Positions 45,969 through 58,379 are shown, numbered from the stretch's first letter. The stretch is DNA of 64,000 bases from Sindora glabra (GCA_020226215.1 CM035230.1:7463501-7527500); one strand, 5' to 3'. Notes: generated from the sequence alone by a model not told the origin. Made by a program: numbers and translations.

Positions 45969-48900
45969 TGTAATGGCTTTATCGCTAATAGGTAACATAG
46001 AATTGTTATAGCATAAAATACCGCTAGATAGTTTTGATATGAACTTGGGATTATCTTAAATGATCATAAACTATTTCTTTTCCATCTTATTGAAAGGATT
46101 TAATTTGATTTGTACTCTTATTTAGCTTAATTCCACAAATAAAGTTGAATCTGTTAGAATTTGAAAAATTTTTCTAAGTCTGGGTACCTCTCTTGAAAAG
46201 TTATATGAAATATGTATTATTTGAAAATAAAAAATCTCAGTAATTATTTTTCTTATAATTTTACATCAAAGAGTGATTTTTAATGAATTTTTAGAGACTT
46301 AGAATGACCATTTTGAGAAGATGCTATTTTTAAAATTTTTTAAAATTAAACATTTCGAACTAAAACCAAAATCTAGATTTTTATTCTTTAGAGTTTTGAT
46401 TTTTTTTTTTGAATCCAAATAGGGGGTATTTCCTTATTTACTTTTATATTTTAAGTAAATGGAGAGTAAAATATTAAAGAGATAGAGAGTAAAATGTTAA
46501 AGGAAAATCAGGATATTTACTTAAATGGTAGAAGGGATGGAGAGTAAAATGTTAAAGGGAAATGAGACATTTACTTAAATGCCAGAAATGTAAATAAGTT
46601 ACTGAATCCATGACCCAGACCCAATATCCCATGACCCATAAACCCTATTAACCCGAAATAGAACAGACCCGATACAACTCTAAACCAAGCAGAACAGAAA
46701 ACATGAAAACACAGCAATAGCAAAACAAAACACACATTCTCCCTTTTACTCTTCTCTTCTTCTTCTTCTTCCTCCTCTTCCACATCTAATCATGCGAGAT
46801 AACCCTTCTTTGCATTTTCACACATTTTCTTCCATTTTCTCCGTGTTTTTCCCTATTTCTTGTTACCATTTCTACTAGTTTCAAATTTTAGGGTTTTGGA
46901 CACTAAGATTCAAAAATTCCTTTGATTTACTTAATAAGGTAATTCCCAAACTTCATTCTCTTAATTAGGAATTAGATTAACTTAATTTAGTTAGTAAATA
47001 GTGAAGATTAGTTTGTTTTTAGGTTATGCATATAGTGTGAAATTTTTTAGGGCTTTGTAATAGGAAGCTTAATAATATAATTGGGTGTTAATTTGTGTTT
47101 GAATTATTGTTTGATTGCTTGCACCAGGTCAAAAAATACTTTCTAGTGGCATTGGTGGTTCATGAAGTAGGAAGAAATTAACTCGACCATTTTAGCTATT
47201 TTGTGAGTAGATAATATGTATTTTCGTATTTTTATATACTTTCCAGACTTATCTATACTTTGAAATATTAATTTTATTAATTTATTAATTATTATTATTT
47301 TCTATGCATTTTAATTCTATATATGTGTAGAGCTCTAGGCATTCTTGGGATAAACACTTTAAAATTTTCTTCAGTTATAGTAATTAAAGATAGTACTAAA
47401 ATAACTTTATAATAAGGAAATTGATTTATATGACTTATTTGAAATGGTGTATTTTTGGAACCTTATTGTATATGTTCTTTGAAAGGTTATTGGAGATGAA
47501 GTGATAATGTGTTGAAGTTTCATATATGCTTCTAAAACTGATCTTTGATAAGTTGGAATGATTTGATATTGGATATGTTGATTGCTATGGTTGAAAGCTT
47601 TGATGAACTACTCATAATTGAAAGGAGTATGGATTGAGATAGTGTTAAACTATTGATGTATGAACCTATTTATTTCCAATAATTTTCTTATATAACTATT
47701 ATTTATATATATACTGTTAGTGTATATGTCCTAAAATCAATCATATTGATGATTGTAAATTTGAATTATCTTATTGTAATGGCAATTCCAATTATTATAT
47801 TTATATATATATTATCTATGTAATATATTTAATTATGATATAACCTTAAAATAATTATATTCTTAAATGTCCCTAGTTATATATATCATTGACGATTAGG
47901 TTGCTTTGATATGTTAAGACTAGTATGTGTGGTGACTTATATGAGATATTAAGTCTACACATGAGTACAAGTTAGAGAACTTGTATACTGGACTAACCCA
48001 CCCTAAGAACACTACATGGATCATTATGTGAATGTCATGAGTGATTCTTAGTGATCATTATTAATATGGTCTTTTGACCTGAGATCGCCAAGGTTCTCTA
48101 CATATAAGTTTCATATTTTGATACTACTCTATGTCACTCATGGTTGAGTGAATGCAAGGGTAGTTATTGGATATGTCACATATCATGTGGAGGGATTTAT
48201 GGGATCAAGATGGAATTTGTCCCTCCTATATAATAGGAGTGACATCTATGGGCCCCTTGATTAAGTAAGGCTGAGAAAATGCATAGCCATACTCAAGTGA
48301 ATTAACATGGGATGTCAATTATATTTATTTTAGTTAACTTACTTAAGAATCAAGAAACCTTTGGATTGGGCTATACGGGAATGACACGGTCCATGTCTCG
48401 TGCTCAATCTAAATGTCTAAGATAAAAGGACATAGATGATGATCACGTATAAAGGTTCAATCAAATCACCGACTTTTTCATTACTTAGGTAATAATGATG
48501 TGTTGCTAGATACCGCTCATTATTTATGATCATTAATATGATTTATGATCATTAATAATGTAATAAGAGTCTGTAAGGTCACACATTTAGAGCTTAGTAA
48601 ATTTGGAATTGATGGACCAAATTATTTGGGTCTAATATTTGGGAATTCCATATTATAATTATAAGGCCTAATAATAAGCCTATAATTATACATGGAATAA
48701 AGCTTAATTAGTTAGGATTTTCTATGCACCTATTTAAATAGGCTTGTTAGGTAATAATACATTATTATTCACGCATCTCAAAGCATCGAAAAACCCTAGC
48801 ACCCCTCCTTAACTATAACCCTTAAAGAGGTGTAACTAGCATTACGAGGCTAAGGAGAAGAATTCCAATCAGTGTTCATGTGAACGTTCACTAGTGATCT

Positions 48901-50201
48901 GCTAGTTTGTATGGATACCTCGGAGTCTTTAACCAAAAGAAAGTCAAAGAGCCAATTAACAAATGAGTCCCTAAATCATCACAAAGGTATTCCTTGAATC
49001 TTTATTCTAATCTAACATTTTGTATGGATTCATCGGCTGGGATTAGTTAATTTCATTGTGCTTGTTTGGCTCTCAATCCCAACATATACATGGTATTTTG
49101 GTTATTTTTATAAAATTATTTTAGAAGAAGACTAGTTAGAAATTGTAGCTAACAGTAGTGATGACATTACCCTTGGCGCACCTTGGTTTGAATCCTAGTT
49201 AGCAAGGAAGTTGCTAACCCCGTGTGTTGGCCAACACATGTGGATTGGTTTATGGTAACCTGATGGATTGCCTTAGAGTTGAGAGCTCTTTTGAAATTGT
49301 GAATTCATGAGTGGAATGCTCATGTTTGTTGATCATAATTGGAAATCTCCTACCCTAAAGTGTAACTTTGATGGTTTATGTGTTTTTAAACTTATTAACT
49401 TTGATTATGATTACTTATTTATCATGAATATAGTATACTAAAAATTTACCATTATTCTATGTTCATGATAATTTCTTATGATTAAATAACCTACTATCTA
49501 CTTCTTAGCTTGAAACTTATGTTTTTGTACTCTACTTCTAATAAATATTTTAATTCGTTATTTTATTAAATATGATTATATCTCTTGTGATATCTTTTGT
49601 ATTGAAGAGCTATTTGATTTTTTTTCTAAGGAAAAACTCATGCCATGGCTTGTCCCATTTCCATTGGAAATCCATATTATCTATTCATTAAGTCCATGAC
49701 TCACTCTTTTTGTTATAATATTTTTTAGATAAAGATTTGGTTTCGGGTCCATCATCTACAACTCCTTAAAGAGAGAGGAGTATTCTCTTGTGGTGAGTCA
49801 CACTTTGTTCGTGTGGGCTTAATGTAGAACTTTTACGTATTTTTTAAAGTTGTAAATTTTAAATACTCTTAGATGTGCTCCATTAGACCCATAGATTAGG
49901 CATGCTTCTATTGATTTATATGTATGCATTTTGTTATGATGAGGAAGGATTATCTGGTTACCGAATGATATGTATTTTATATTAATATATATGAATTAAT
50001 AAGTGAATGTTGAAAATTGAGAAAGTCCGTATGGGACTATATGTATGTGAAAAGTTAGTATTTGTGTGATGGGTATATGCCTACTTGAGTTTGAAATAGG
50101 TTACAAGTTATCTATAATGTGTTAGGCTAGTATAGCCTATATGGTTATGTTTTTCCCTTGGGTCATGCGTTGATTACAACCCTTAGTTTTCGGTCATGAA
50201 A
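45969..50201 (+). repeat. 5' LTR of chromovirus (interrupted)
   Basis: Begins TGTAATGGCTTTATC (3' copy: TGTAACGGCCCTGCC) and ends GGTCATGAAA where the 3' copy has GGTTATGACA. Length is 4233 bp, of which 1375 are a later solo LTR plus its duplication; the remainder matches the 2800-bp 3' LTR throughout. It contains a tRNA-like box B (GGTTTGAATCC, 49185-49195). Confidence 0.93.
47715..49084 (+). mobile_element. Solo LTR, 1370 bp, inside the chromovirus 5' LTR
   Basis: Begins TGTTAGTGTATATGTCC and ends CTCAATCCCAACA, flanked by the perfect 5-bp duplication TATAC (47710-47714 and 49085-49089). The matching place in the 3' LTR (near 60434) is uninterrupted, so it inserted after the chromovirus did. 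Internal landmarks (TGGACTAACCCACCC, GGGCCCCTTGATT) recur inverted in the 55220-56361 insertion, so both belong to one family or to sister families. Confidence 0.92.
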
Positions 50202-50205
50202 AAGT

Positions 50206-50217
50206 TGGTATCAAAGC
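50206..50217 (+). other. Primer binding site of chromovirus (tRNA-iMet type)
   Basis: TGGTATCAAAGC, one mismatch from TGGTATCAGAGC, four bases inside the LTR end. Confidence 0.85.
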
Positions 50218-50430
50218 TTTAGGTTTCCCTGTGGTTAATAGAGCAAGTGATTTTTAGTGGAGTCACGATTATGAAAATGTTGTCAGCCATTCTCGTAATC
50301 TTGACACTACTAAAGGCATGATAGGTTGTCAGTCATTCTCTCATTCTTAAAGTTTGTCTAATTGAGTTACTTATGTGTCATAAATTCTTATCATGTTTTA
50401 ATAAAGTTTGTTACTCTTATATAGGTGGAG

Positions 50431-51658
50431 ATGCCACCTAAGACTCGCGTCTGAGGTAGACAAACTAATGCAAATCATGCATCTAATGAGGCATCTGCTA
50501 GGCCTCACTCTCTAATTCATAGAGTTGGTAGTCGTGGCAGTCATAGCGGCCGAGGTAGACCTCCTTTACATAAGGAACATGCTAGAATCAATAGAAATGA
50601 AGGCCTTGAAGGCAATGCAACTCCAACACTTAATATAGTTGAGCTAATGGCTGGTATACAAGGGCTTCAAAGAACAGTTGAAACCTTAGTGCGATCTATA
50701 GCTGGCTAAGGTAAACAAGAGGGTGAAATTCATATAGAAAAAAGCCCTCAAGGTGATGAGGCACAAATTGAGTAGCAGCACCACCTAGTGGTTAAGAGAT
50801 TCATGTATCCTATTTTGAGTTTATCAAGTTGCAGCCTCCCATATTTACAAGATCTAATGTTTCTAAGGACCCATAGTGATTCCTAGATGATATTGGTAAG
50901 ATTTGCCAAGCACTTGGTTATTTTCAGAAAGATCAATTTAGTTAGCAGAGTTTAGGCTACAGGATGTGGCTCAGACATGGTTTGATGCTTGGTTGAGGGA
51001 AAGACCTCAAGGATCACTTACCCCAACTTGGGAGGAATTCAATAGCTCCTTTATGGAAAGATTTCTTTCAGAGAGTGTGAGAAGAGCAAAGGCTATGGAG
51101 TTTGAGATGTTGAAGTAAACTCATAATATGATAGTGACAGAATATAACATTCAATTCACATAGCTCTTCTGTTATGCTCCATACTTGATTCCTACAGAGA
51201 GAATGAGGATAGAAAGGTTTATTGATGGGTTGGTGAGACCATTGTATCAGGCGATGACACCCTAAATAAAGACTTTTCCTTCTTATGTAGCTATAGTGGA
51301 TTTTGCAAGAATGTTAGAAATGAAAGAATTGGAGGGATGTGCAACTCAAGAGAAGCCAAAAAGGGCAAGGACCGAAGGTAATTTTAGTGGGCAAGGCAAT
51401 ACAAGTAAAGGGCCACAATCTCAAATGTGGCAAAATATGTTACAATTAGGCTCAAGATCCACTGGATAATCTTTGGTGAGTAACCAATGGCCGAGGCATG
51501 ATATAAGAGGACAAGTGCAAACAAGTTCACAATATACAAGATAATCCCAAGGACCAAGAGCTCCATGTCAAACTTATGGGAAGTTTCATTTAGGACAATG
51601 TCGCCAAAAGATAGGTATTTGTTTCCAATGTGGCCAAGTTAGACATTTGAGGAAGGAT
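50431..51658 (+). pseudogene. Chromovirus gag relic (5' part)
   Basis: ATG at 50431 gives MPPKTRV, then an RGRG-type basic stretch (SRGSHSGRGRPP ~50530) and the coiled IQGLQRTVETLV segment. The capsid domain follows (PPIFTRSN ~50835, DDIGKICQALGY ~50885, WFDAWLRERP ~50985, WEEFNSSFMERF ~51030, DGLVRPL ~51225). An intact CCHC knuckle CFQCGQVRHLRKDC spans ~51620-51661. Stops and frameshifts are scattered through it. The frame is broken immediately after the knuckle by the solo LTR at 51659 and resumes at 53935. The product would form the particle and bind element RNA. Confidence 0.9.
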
Positions 51659-53929
51659 TGTAATGTCCTGAATTTTTAATTTTATCATTTGAATCTTTAA
51701 ATTCTAAGGCCGTAGAAATGAAGAGTACATTTGAATTAGCTTAGTAGGTAAATCTTAAGTTGAAAAGAGTTAAGTGTAAGTGTAAGTGTAACTGAAATTT
51801 TAAAGAAAAAGGGGTAATAGGAAAGGAATTAATTTTCCTAAACAGTATAGATGATCAGAGGAGGATAGAAAACCCTAAAAATGGAAGTTGTCTAAGTCTG
51901 ACAGTGTAAGAAATTTTAAACAGACAGAAACCCTACAGACTAAATTGTAAAAGTATAAAATTGAGTGTGAGTTAAAGTGTGAATAATAAAAAATTTGGGA
52001 TCTAATATAAATAATCAAGAATTTTAGGTGTAGTATGTAATTCCATAAAGTGTGACCAATAAACACATGACAAGTGTCATTATGAAATGAAAATGGCAAG
52101 AATAGCCTTACTAATTGGTGAAAAAGGACCAAAATACCCTTAAAATTTTCAAAAATGACCAAAATACCCTTGAAGCTTCATGAAAACTCTTTCTCCTTCT
52201 CCTTTCTTCTCCATAGCCGTAGCTTACCTCCATGAAAACATCAAAAACATGCAAGAGAGAGAAGGAAGAGAGAGAAAATTTCTCTTAGCTTTTTCACCTA
52301 AAAATAGTAAGAATTAGGCTTAAGTGTAGAAGATAAAATTGCTCCTCTCATCAAGCTTTATCTATTGATGTGTTTAGATTGAAGAAAGCTCAAGTTTGAT
52401 CAAGTTTAGTGAGCTCTAAGTGAGGATTCTCAAGTTGCTTCAATAGACTAAGAAGTGACAAGTTGGAAAGGCAAGAGGAATTGTAAAGAAGTTTTTAAGT
52501 GAGGGTAAAGGAAATATCATTATTAGAAGCTTTTAAAAGGTAGTTAGCTTTATCTTTAAGTTCTATTTTTCATTTATGTGTTTTCTATATTTTATGTCAT
52601 TGTATGAAATATGTATGAAATTGATGTGCATAAAATTGTTGTATATGATACCTATAGCCCGAGTACCCCGGGAAAATAGTGAGATTGCTATGTGTGAGAC
52701 TTATGGCCCGAGTTTTCCGGGAAGACAGTGAAATTACTGTATATGAGGCCTAGGTACGACTATCTTTGATGGCCATCTTGATATCTTTATGAGTCCTTGA
52801 ATGGGCTTAATGATTGCTATGTGTAATGCACATTTCTTACAATGGTATGGAATGAGATAATAAATGATTAATTGATTTTGAAATGTATGTTTTATTTGCT
52901 TAAGAATCTGGAATGGCTTGATATATTTTTATGATAATAGTTAGCTATTAGGAAACTTTGTTTCTTATGATTCTATATTGTTACTAACTATTCCAGGTGA
53001 TGCTTCTAAAGGCTCTCATGATAGAGGAGAATGATATTTTGAAGTTGTATTGTAATGTTCCTAGAATTTGTGATGTTAGTATGTGATGGATATATGTTTT
53101 TGTAAGTTAAACTTTTTGTATAATTATATGACCCTTGCCTATATTATATGAAATACGTGAATTTGAGGTATTGTGAGCTAGTTTGGAATAGAAGGCAATT
53201 TAGTATGCAATATGTGTGAAATTGGAAATGACCAAATGAACAGTGAACTCGTAGGCAGCAGGTTGAGTATGTTTACAGGGACTTTTGGTGGAGTTTTAAT
53301 GCTTATAAAAAATTATGAGAAAATTCAGGGATGAACCTTACATACTCAATGAACTCCGTGCCCAAATTCAGCCTAAAATAAGTTTATTTACTATGTGAAT
53401 TTATTACACGTTTTGGTCTCCCCTGTTACCGTCACAGTGCAGAGCACTAATTGTATCTCAGAGATCAGAAGGAGTAAATGGATGATTTTTGGTCTGAAAA
53501 TTTTATGTAAAGTATATTACATGTTAATTAAGTCCCATAACAAATTTTAGCTTATTCAGAGTTGATTTACCCCCTGAAATAATGGTTTACTTTTACAGTT
53601 GTGAATTCTGGACAGCACTGGGACAAAAACAATTTGCTGTGAGTTTTGAAAGGCCTAATGATGTCTAAATTATGTAAAAATTTTACAGGATGTAATTAAC
53701 ACGTGAAAGGTTCATAGAATCCAATTTAATGATTTTTGGAGTTCTTCAAAGTAGTTTTTCATATTTTTGAAATCGGTCCAGTAATTCTGGAAATCAGCAG
53801 AAAATTTCTGAAACTCAAAATCTATAATATTCTATTGCGCATAATCATAAATTGATTTCAGAAAAACCTAATTGTGTAACAATTACCTATTTAATGAGGA
53901 TTAAGGTGTTAATAAGTAAGGGAGTTACA
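51659..53929 (+). mobile_element. Solo LTR, 2271 bp, inside chromovirus gag
   Basis: Begins TGTAATGTCCTGAAT and ends AAGGGAGTTACA, with a perfect 5-bp duplication AGGAT (51654-51658 and 53930-53934). A ~58-bp internal repeat with a CCCGAG...CCGGGAA core occurs twice (52660-52745). CTCTTTCTCCTTCTCC near 52180 and a long AT-rich middle fit a gypsy LTR. No coding sequence. Confidence 0.92.
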
Positions 53930-53934
53930 AGGAT

Positions 53935-54530
53935 TATCCTCAATTGCATAGTAACTCTAGCCAAGGGTCAGCATATACTGCTCTACCATCCACACCCGTC
54001 ACAGCTCAACCTATGAGATAATTTCTAACTTAAACAAATAGAAGTGGTGGAGGCAAAAGATCAGGGGATAGAACCCAAGGCCAACCAGGTAGAGGCCAAG
54101 CACTCTTATTTTTGCATTGACACCTCAAGATGCCCAGGCATCTAATGCTGTTATCATGGGTATTGTTTTAGTTTGTTCTCATGATGCACGTGTGTTGTTT
54201 GATCCTAGATCTATGCATTCATATGTATCTCCTTTCTTTACCTCAATTTCATAGAGATTCGATGTTGTTGGATCGATCTTTCTCTCTCGCCACACCCATT
54301 GGAGAGCCTATATTTGTTAATCATGTATATAGGTCTTGTGAAGTAGTTATGGCTACTAAGCAAACATTAGTTGATTTGATCGTACTTGATATAATTAACC
54401 TTAATGTGATCTTAGGCATGGATTTGTTAGCTACTTATCATGCCACTCTTGATTGTCACTTGAAAGTTATCAAGTTTGATCCTCCAGGAGAGCCATCTTT
54501 CCTAATCCAAGGTGATTGAAGTTTGGCACC
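53935..54530 (+). pseudogene. Chromovirus gag end and protease relic
   Basis: The stretch after the insertion holds the gag tail (GGGKRSGDRTQGQPGRGQA ~54040) and the retropepsin. The catalytic motif reads FDPR at 54198-54209 where the family has FDSG, so the serine and glycine are replaced. The downstream motifs are intact: VILGMDLLATYHATLDC (54408-54458) and FDPPGEPSF (54475-54501), corresponding to family DVILGMDWL and the PPGEPEF strand. A stop follows at 54517-54519. The enzyme would cleave the polyprotein; this copy could not. Confidence 0.88.
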
Positions 54531-54639
54531 TTATAATCTCATTTCTGCATTAGGTGCAAGGAGATTGTTGAGAAAAGGTTGTGAAGGTTTCTTGGCAATG
54601 ATAAAAGACATTAAACCATAGGGAAGGAAACTTGAAGAA

Positions 54640-55219
54640 GTTCCTATAGTGAAGGAATTTGATGATGTTTTTCCTAATGAGTTACCTGATTTACCTCCAG
54701 AAAGAAAATTTGAATTTTGCATTGATTTGATTTTAGGCATATAGCTTATCTCTATACTTCCATACCTTATGGCTCCTACAGAATTAAAGGAATTAAAGGA
54801 TCAACTCAAGGATTTGCTAGACAAGGGTTTCATTCATCCAAGTACATCTCTATGGGGTGCTCCCATACTTTTTATTAAGAAGAAAGATAGTTCATTGTAG
54901 TTATGTATTGATTATCGATAATTGAACAAGGTAACTGTATGCATAAATATCCTTTACCCTCTATAGATAATTTGTTTAATCAACTCCAAGGTGCTCAATA
55001 TTTTTCAAAGATAGATCTTCGTTCAAGGTACCATCAGTTGAAGATTAGAAATGAGGATGTTCCTAAGATAGCATTTAGAACTAGTTATGAGCATTATGAG
55101 TTCTTAGTGATGTCTTTTGGTTTAATAAATGCCCTAGCTGCATTCATGGATGTGATCAATAGGGTGTTCAAGCCTTTTCTTGATCAATTTGTTCTTGTGT
55201 TCATAGATGATATTTTGGT
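54640..55219 (+). pseudogene. Chromovirus reverse transcriptase relic, first part
   Basis: DDVFPNELPDLPPER opens the domain (family: DVFPEELPGLPP.R). It continues through LKDLLDKGFIHPSTSLWGAP (~54810), CIDYRXLNK (~54905), FSKIDLRSRYHQLKI (~55000), and YEFLVMSFGLINALAAF (~55090), to the polymerase box FIDD at 55200-55211. A few stops and one frameshift (~54940) are present. The frame is cut at 55220 by an inverted LTR insertion directly after DDILV. Confidence 0.92.
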
Positions 55220-56361
55220 ATCTAATATTAAATTGGCATATAATTATCTTATATTAGATAATAATAATATTATCTCATAATATAATTATCTAATATCTAA
55301 TAATATAATTATCTGATATTACTTTAATATTAAATAATATCACATAATATATATATTATGTAAATAAATATATATTATCTTAATAATATATATATGTACG
55401 AAAATAAGTCCAATTAATTGAATTTTAGTCCAACTAAAATTCAATTAATTATTGTCTCATTCCTACTCCTTTTGTGTGACCCTGTAGGTTCTTACTACGT
55501 TGATAATGACTTGTTTTGGGCCATAGATAGTGAGCAGTATCTAACAATACATCACTGCCACTCAAGTAGTAAAAATATTTATGATTCGACATCTACCTAA
55601 TATATGATCAATATTTTATATTATAATCCCTTTTGTAATAATATCCAAATCGAATTAGAGGCATAGAGTGTGTCATCCTCGTCAATGTTCAATTTATATT
55701 TCTTGATACTGAATAGACTTAAAATAAATGATCAATATCACATATTGATCCAATTGAACATGGTCATGCATTTCTAAATCTCACTCAATCAAGGGGCCCA
55801 AGGATATTTCTCTTTTATACAAGAGTAACAAAATCTCATCTACATCACTTACTTCTCTCTGCATGATTTGTGACACACCCAATCAACGTCCTACTCGTCA
55901 TCCCAATTAAAGGTGATATAGGATGACATCAAAATGAGTAACTCCTCATATAGGGAACCATAGTGACTTCAGGTCAAAGGACTATGTGCATTTGTGATCA
56001 TGTGAGAATAACTAATGATACGTTTATCCATGCAGCATTCTCACAGTGGATCAGTCCAGTATATTGTTCACTAACAATGTACTCATGTATTAACTTGATA
56101 TCACATATCCATGATTCATAATCATTAGTCACTATACATACTAGTCTCGATGTATTATTACTATCCTTTTTGTAATAATACTTAACTAGAGGCATTTTAA
56201 GAATAGTAAAGCTATTCCAAGGATAATTATTATATTTAAGTTATAATTTGCGCAAAATAAAACAAAACAAAATATAATAATTATATTGTCAAAATAAAAT
56301 GTAATACATTATGTAATATTGCAATCATCTCTAGGATTAGCTCCTAAGACACACACCAATA
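55220..56361 (-). mobile_element. LTR insertion (minus) in chromovirus RT, ~1.14 kb
   Basis: ATTTTGGT occurs on both sides (55212-55219 and 56362-56369), and removing the block rejoins DDILV to the downstream HSKSKEEYEQHL. Read on the minus strand it starts TATTGGTGTGTGTCTTAGG and shares landmarks with the solo LTR at 47715-49084 (ACTAGTATGTATAGTGACT, CATGAGTACA, TGGACTGATCCAC, GGGCCCCTTGATT). The other end is AT-rich (AATATTATCT repeats), so exact termini and duplication length are uncertain. Confidence 0.8.
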
Positions 56362-56369
56362 ATTTTGGT

Positions 56370-57150
56370 GCATTCCAAGAGTAAGGAGGAGTATGAGCAA
56401 CACTTGAGAATTATTTTGTAAACCTTGAAGGATTAACATTGTATGCAAAGTTCTCAAAATACGAGTTTTGGTTGAATAATGTGGCCTTCCTAGGACATGT
56501 CATTTCAAAGGATGGCATTCAAATGGACCCAAAGAAAGTAGAGGCAGTACAACATTGGTCAAAGCTAACTTCAGTGATAGAGATTCATAGCTTCTTGGGT
56601 TTAGCAAGTTACTATCACCAATTTGTCAAATATCTTTCTAAAATAGCATCCTTGCTAACCAAGTTAACATAAAAGAATGTGAAATTTCAATGGTCAGACA
56701 CTTGTGAAGAGAGCTTTCAAAAGCTCAAATCTTGCTTGACTACAGCTCCGGTGTTAGCTTTACCATCAAGATCGGGTGATTACATTGTGTATTGTAATGC
56801 TTCAAGGATTGGACTTGGTTGTGTTTTAATGCAACATGGATGAGTTATTACTTATGCTTCTAGGCAACTCAAGAAACATGAACAAAACTTACCCACCCAT
56901 GATTTGGAAATGGTAGTAGTAGTGTTTACACTTAAGATTTGGAGGCACTATCTTTATGGTGACACTTGTGAGATTTACACCGACCATAAAAGTATCAAAT
57001 ACATATTTGAACAAAGAGATCTTAACCTTAAACAAAGGAGATGGATGAAGTTACTCAAGGATTATGATTGCACAATCTTATATCATCCAAGAAAGGCCAA
57101 TGTGGTTGCAGATGCTTTGAGTAGGAATTCCATGGGTAGTTTAACCCATA
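56370..57150 (+). pseudogene. Chromovirus RT thumb and RNase H relic
   Basis: HSKSKEEYEQHLRIIL continues from the interrupted RT. KYEFWLNNVAFLGHVISKDG follows (~56457-56516), then FLGLASYYHQFVKYLSKIA (~56590). RNase H motifs come next: FQWSDTCEESFQKLK (~56690), TYASRQLKKHEQNLPTHDLE-like residues (~56850), and LKIWRHYLYGDTCEIYTDHKS (~56930-56990). RRWMKLLKDYD and ADALSR complete the domain (~57040-57125). The 56904-57278 stretch is open for 124 codons, one of the longest intact pieces of the element. Confidence 0.92.
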
Positions 57151-57289
57151 TAGCTAAAGTGAGAAGGCAGTTGATTAATGAAATCCATGAGTTAGAGAGA
57201 AATCGAGTGCAAATGGAAGCTAAAGGCCTAAGAGTGTTGTTGGCACATGTACAAGTTCATTCTTCATTAATAGAATGAATTAAAGTACC

Positions 57290-58250
57290 TCAAGACAATT
57301 ATCCAAAATTGTGCAAAATAAAGGAAGAAGTTGTAAATGGAAAGACTAATGAGTTTGTAGTTAAAGATAATGGAGTTCTTTGGTATGGAAATTGATTATG
57401 TGTACCTAGGGTGGAGGAATTAAAGAGATTTGTGCTAAAAAAAGCTCATCATTCTACATATTCCATTCATCCTAGGTCAACTAAAATGTACCAAGACTTG
57501 AAATAGTTATATCAGTGGGATGGCATGAAAAGAGACATAGTAGATTTTGTATCCTGATGTTTAGTTTGCTAACAAGTGAAAGCTGAACACCAACGACTTG
57601 TAGGTTTACACCAAAATATTGAAATTCCTGAATGGAAGTGGGAAAGGATCATAATGAATTTTGTGACAGGTTTCCCTCGTACCACTAATGGATTTGACTC
57701 TATTTGGGTGATTATAGATAAGTTGACTAAATCGGCGCACTTCATCCTTATGAAAACCACTTATGGCTTTGCTCAATATGCTCAGATTTATATTGATGAG
57801 ATTGTTAAACTTCATGGAATGTTAATATCCATCATATCAAATCATGGACTGTAATTCACAGCTCATTTTTGGAGAGCTTTTTAAGAAGCCTTGGGAACTA
57901 AAGTGAACATTAGCACCGCATTTCATCCTCAAATAGATAGACAATCAAAAAGAACTATTCAAACATTAGAGGACATGCCAAGAGCTTGTGTTCTAGACTT
58001 TGGAGGGAATTGAGATCGCTACTTACCTTTAGTTGAGTTTGCCTACAATAATAACTATCAAGCTAGTATTCAAATGGCTTCTTTTAAGGCTTTGCATCAA
58101 AGGTGTTGTAGGTCACTAATCGAATGCTTTGAGGTAGGTGAAGCTAAACTTCTAGAACCAGAATTGGCGCAAAACTCTATATTAAAGACTCATTTAATAA
58201 GAGAAAGATTGTTAGCACCCTAAAGCAAACAAAAATCTTATGTCGATCAT
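57290..58250 (+). pseudogene. Chromovirus integrase relic with all three catalytic residues lost
   Basis: The zinc-binding region is recognisable (HHSTYSIHPRSTKMYQDLK ~57447-57502 and CLVCQQVKAEH ~57560, one Cys codon shared with stops nearby). The core retains family wording but not the DDE triad. MDFV reads MNFV (AAT at 57657-57659), SDR reads SNH (AAT at 57840-57842), and QSER reads QSKR (AAA at 57948-57950). Stops and frameshifts also occur (e.g. TAA at ~57852 where a Gln is expected). The intact enzyme would join element DNA to the chromosome. Confidence 0.9.
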
Positions 58251-58379
58251 CGAAGAAAGGACCTAGAGTTTGCTATTGGTGATCATATGTTCTTTGAGTC
58301 TCTCCTATGAAAGGTGTGATAAGATTTGGGAAGAAAATGAAGCTTAGTTCGAGGTACATAGGCCCTTTTAAGGTTCTTG

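Noticed and set aside
46571..46783. Minus-strand open frame with a poly-glutamate start and hydrophobic stretch (also 59258-59579)
   Set aside because: It arises from a CTT/CTC repeat in the chromovirus LTR; the two LTR copies each give a version with shifts.
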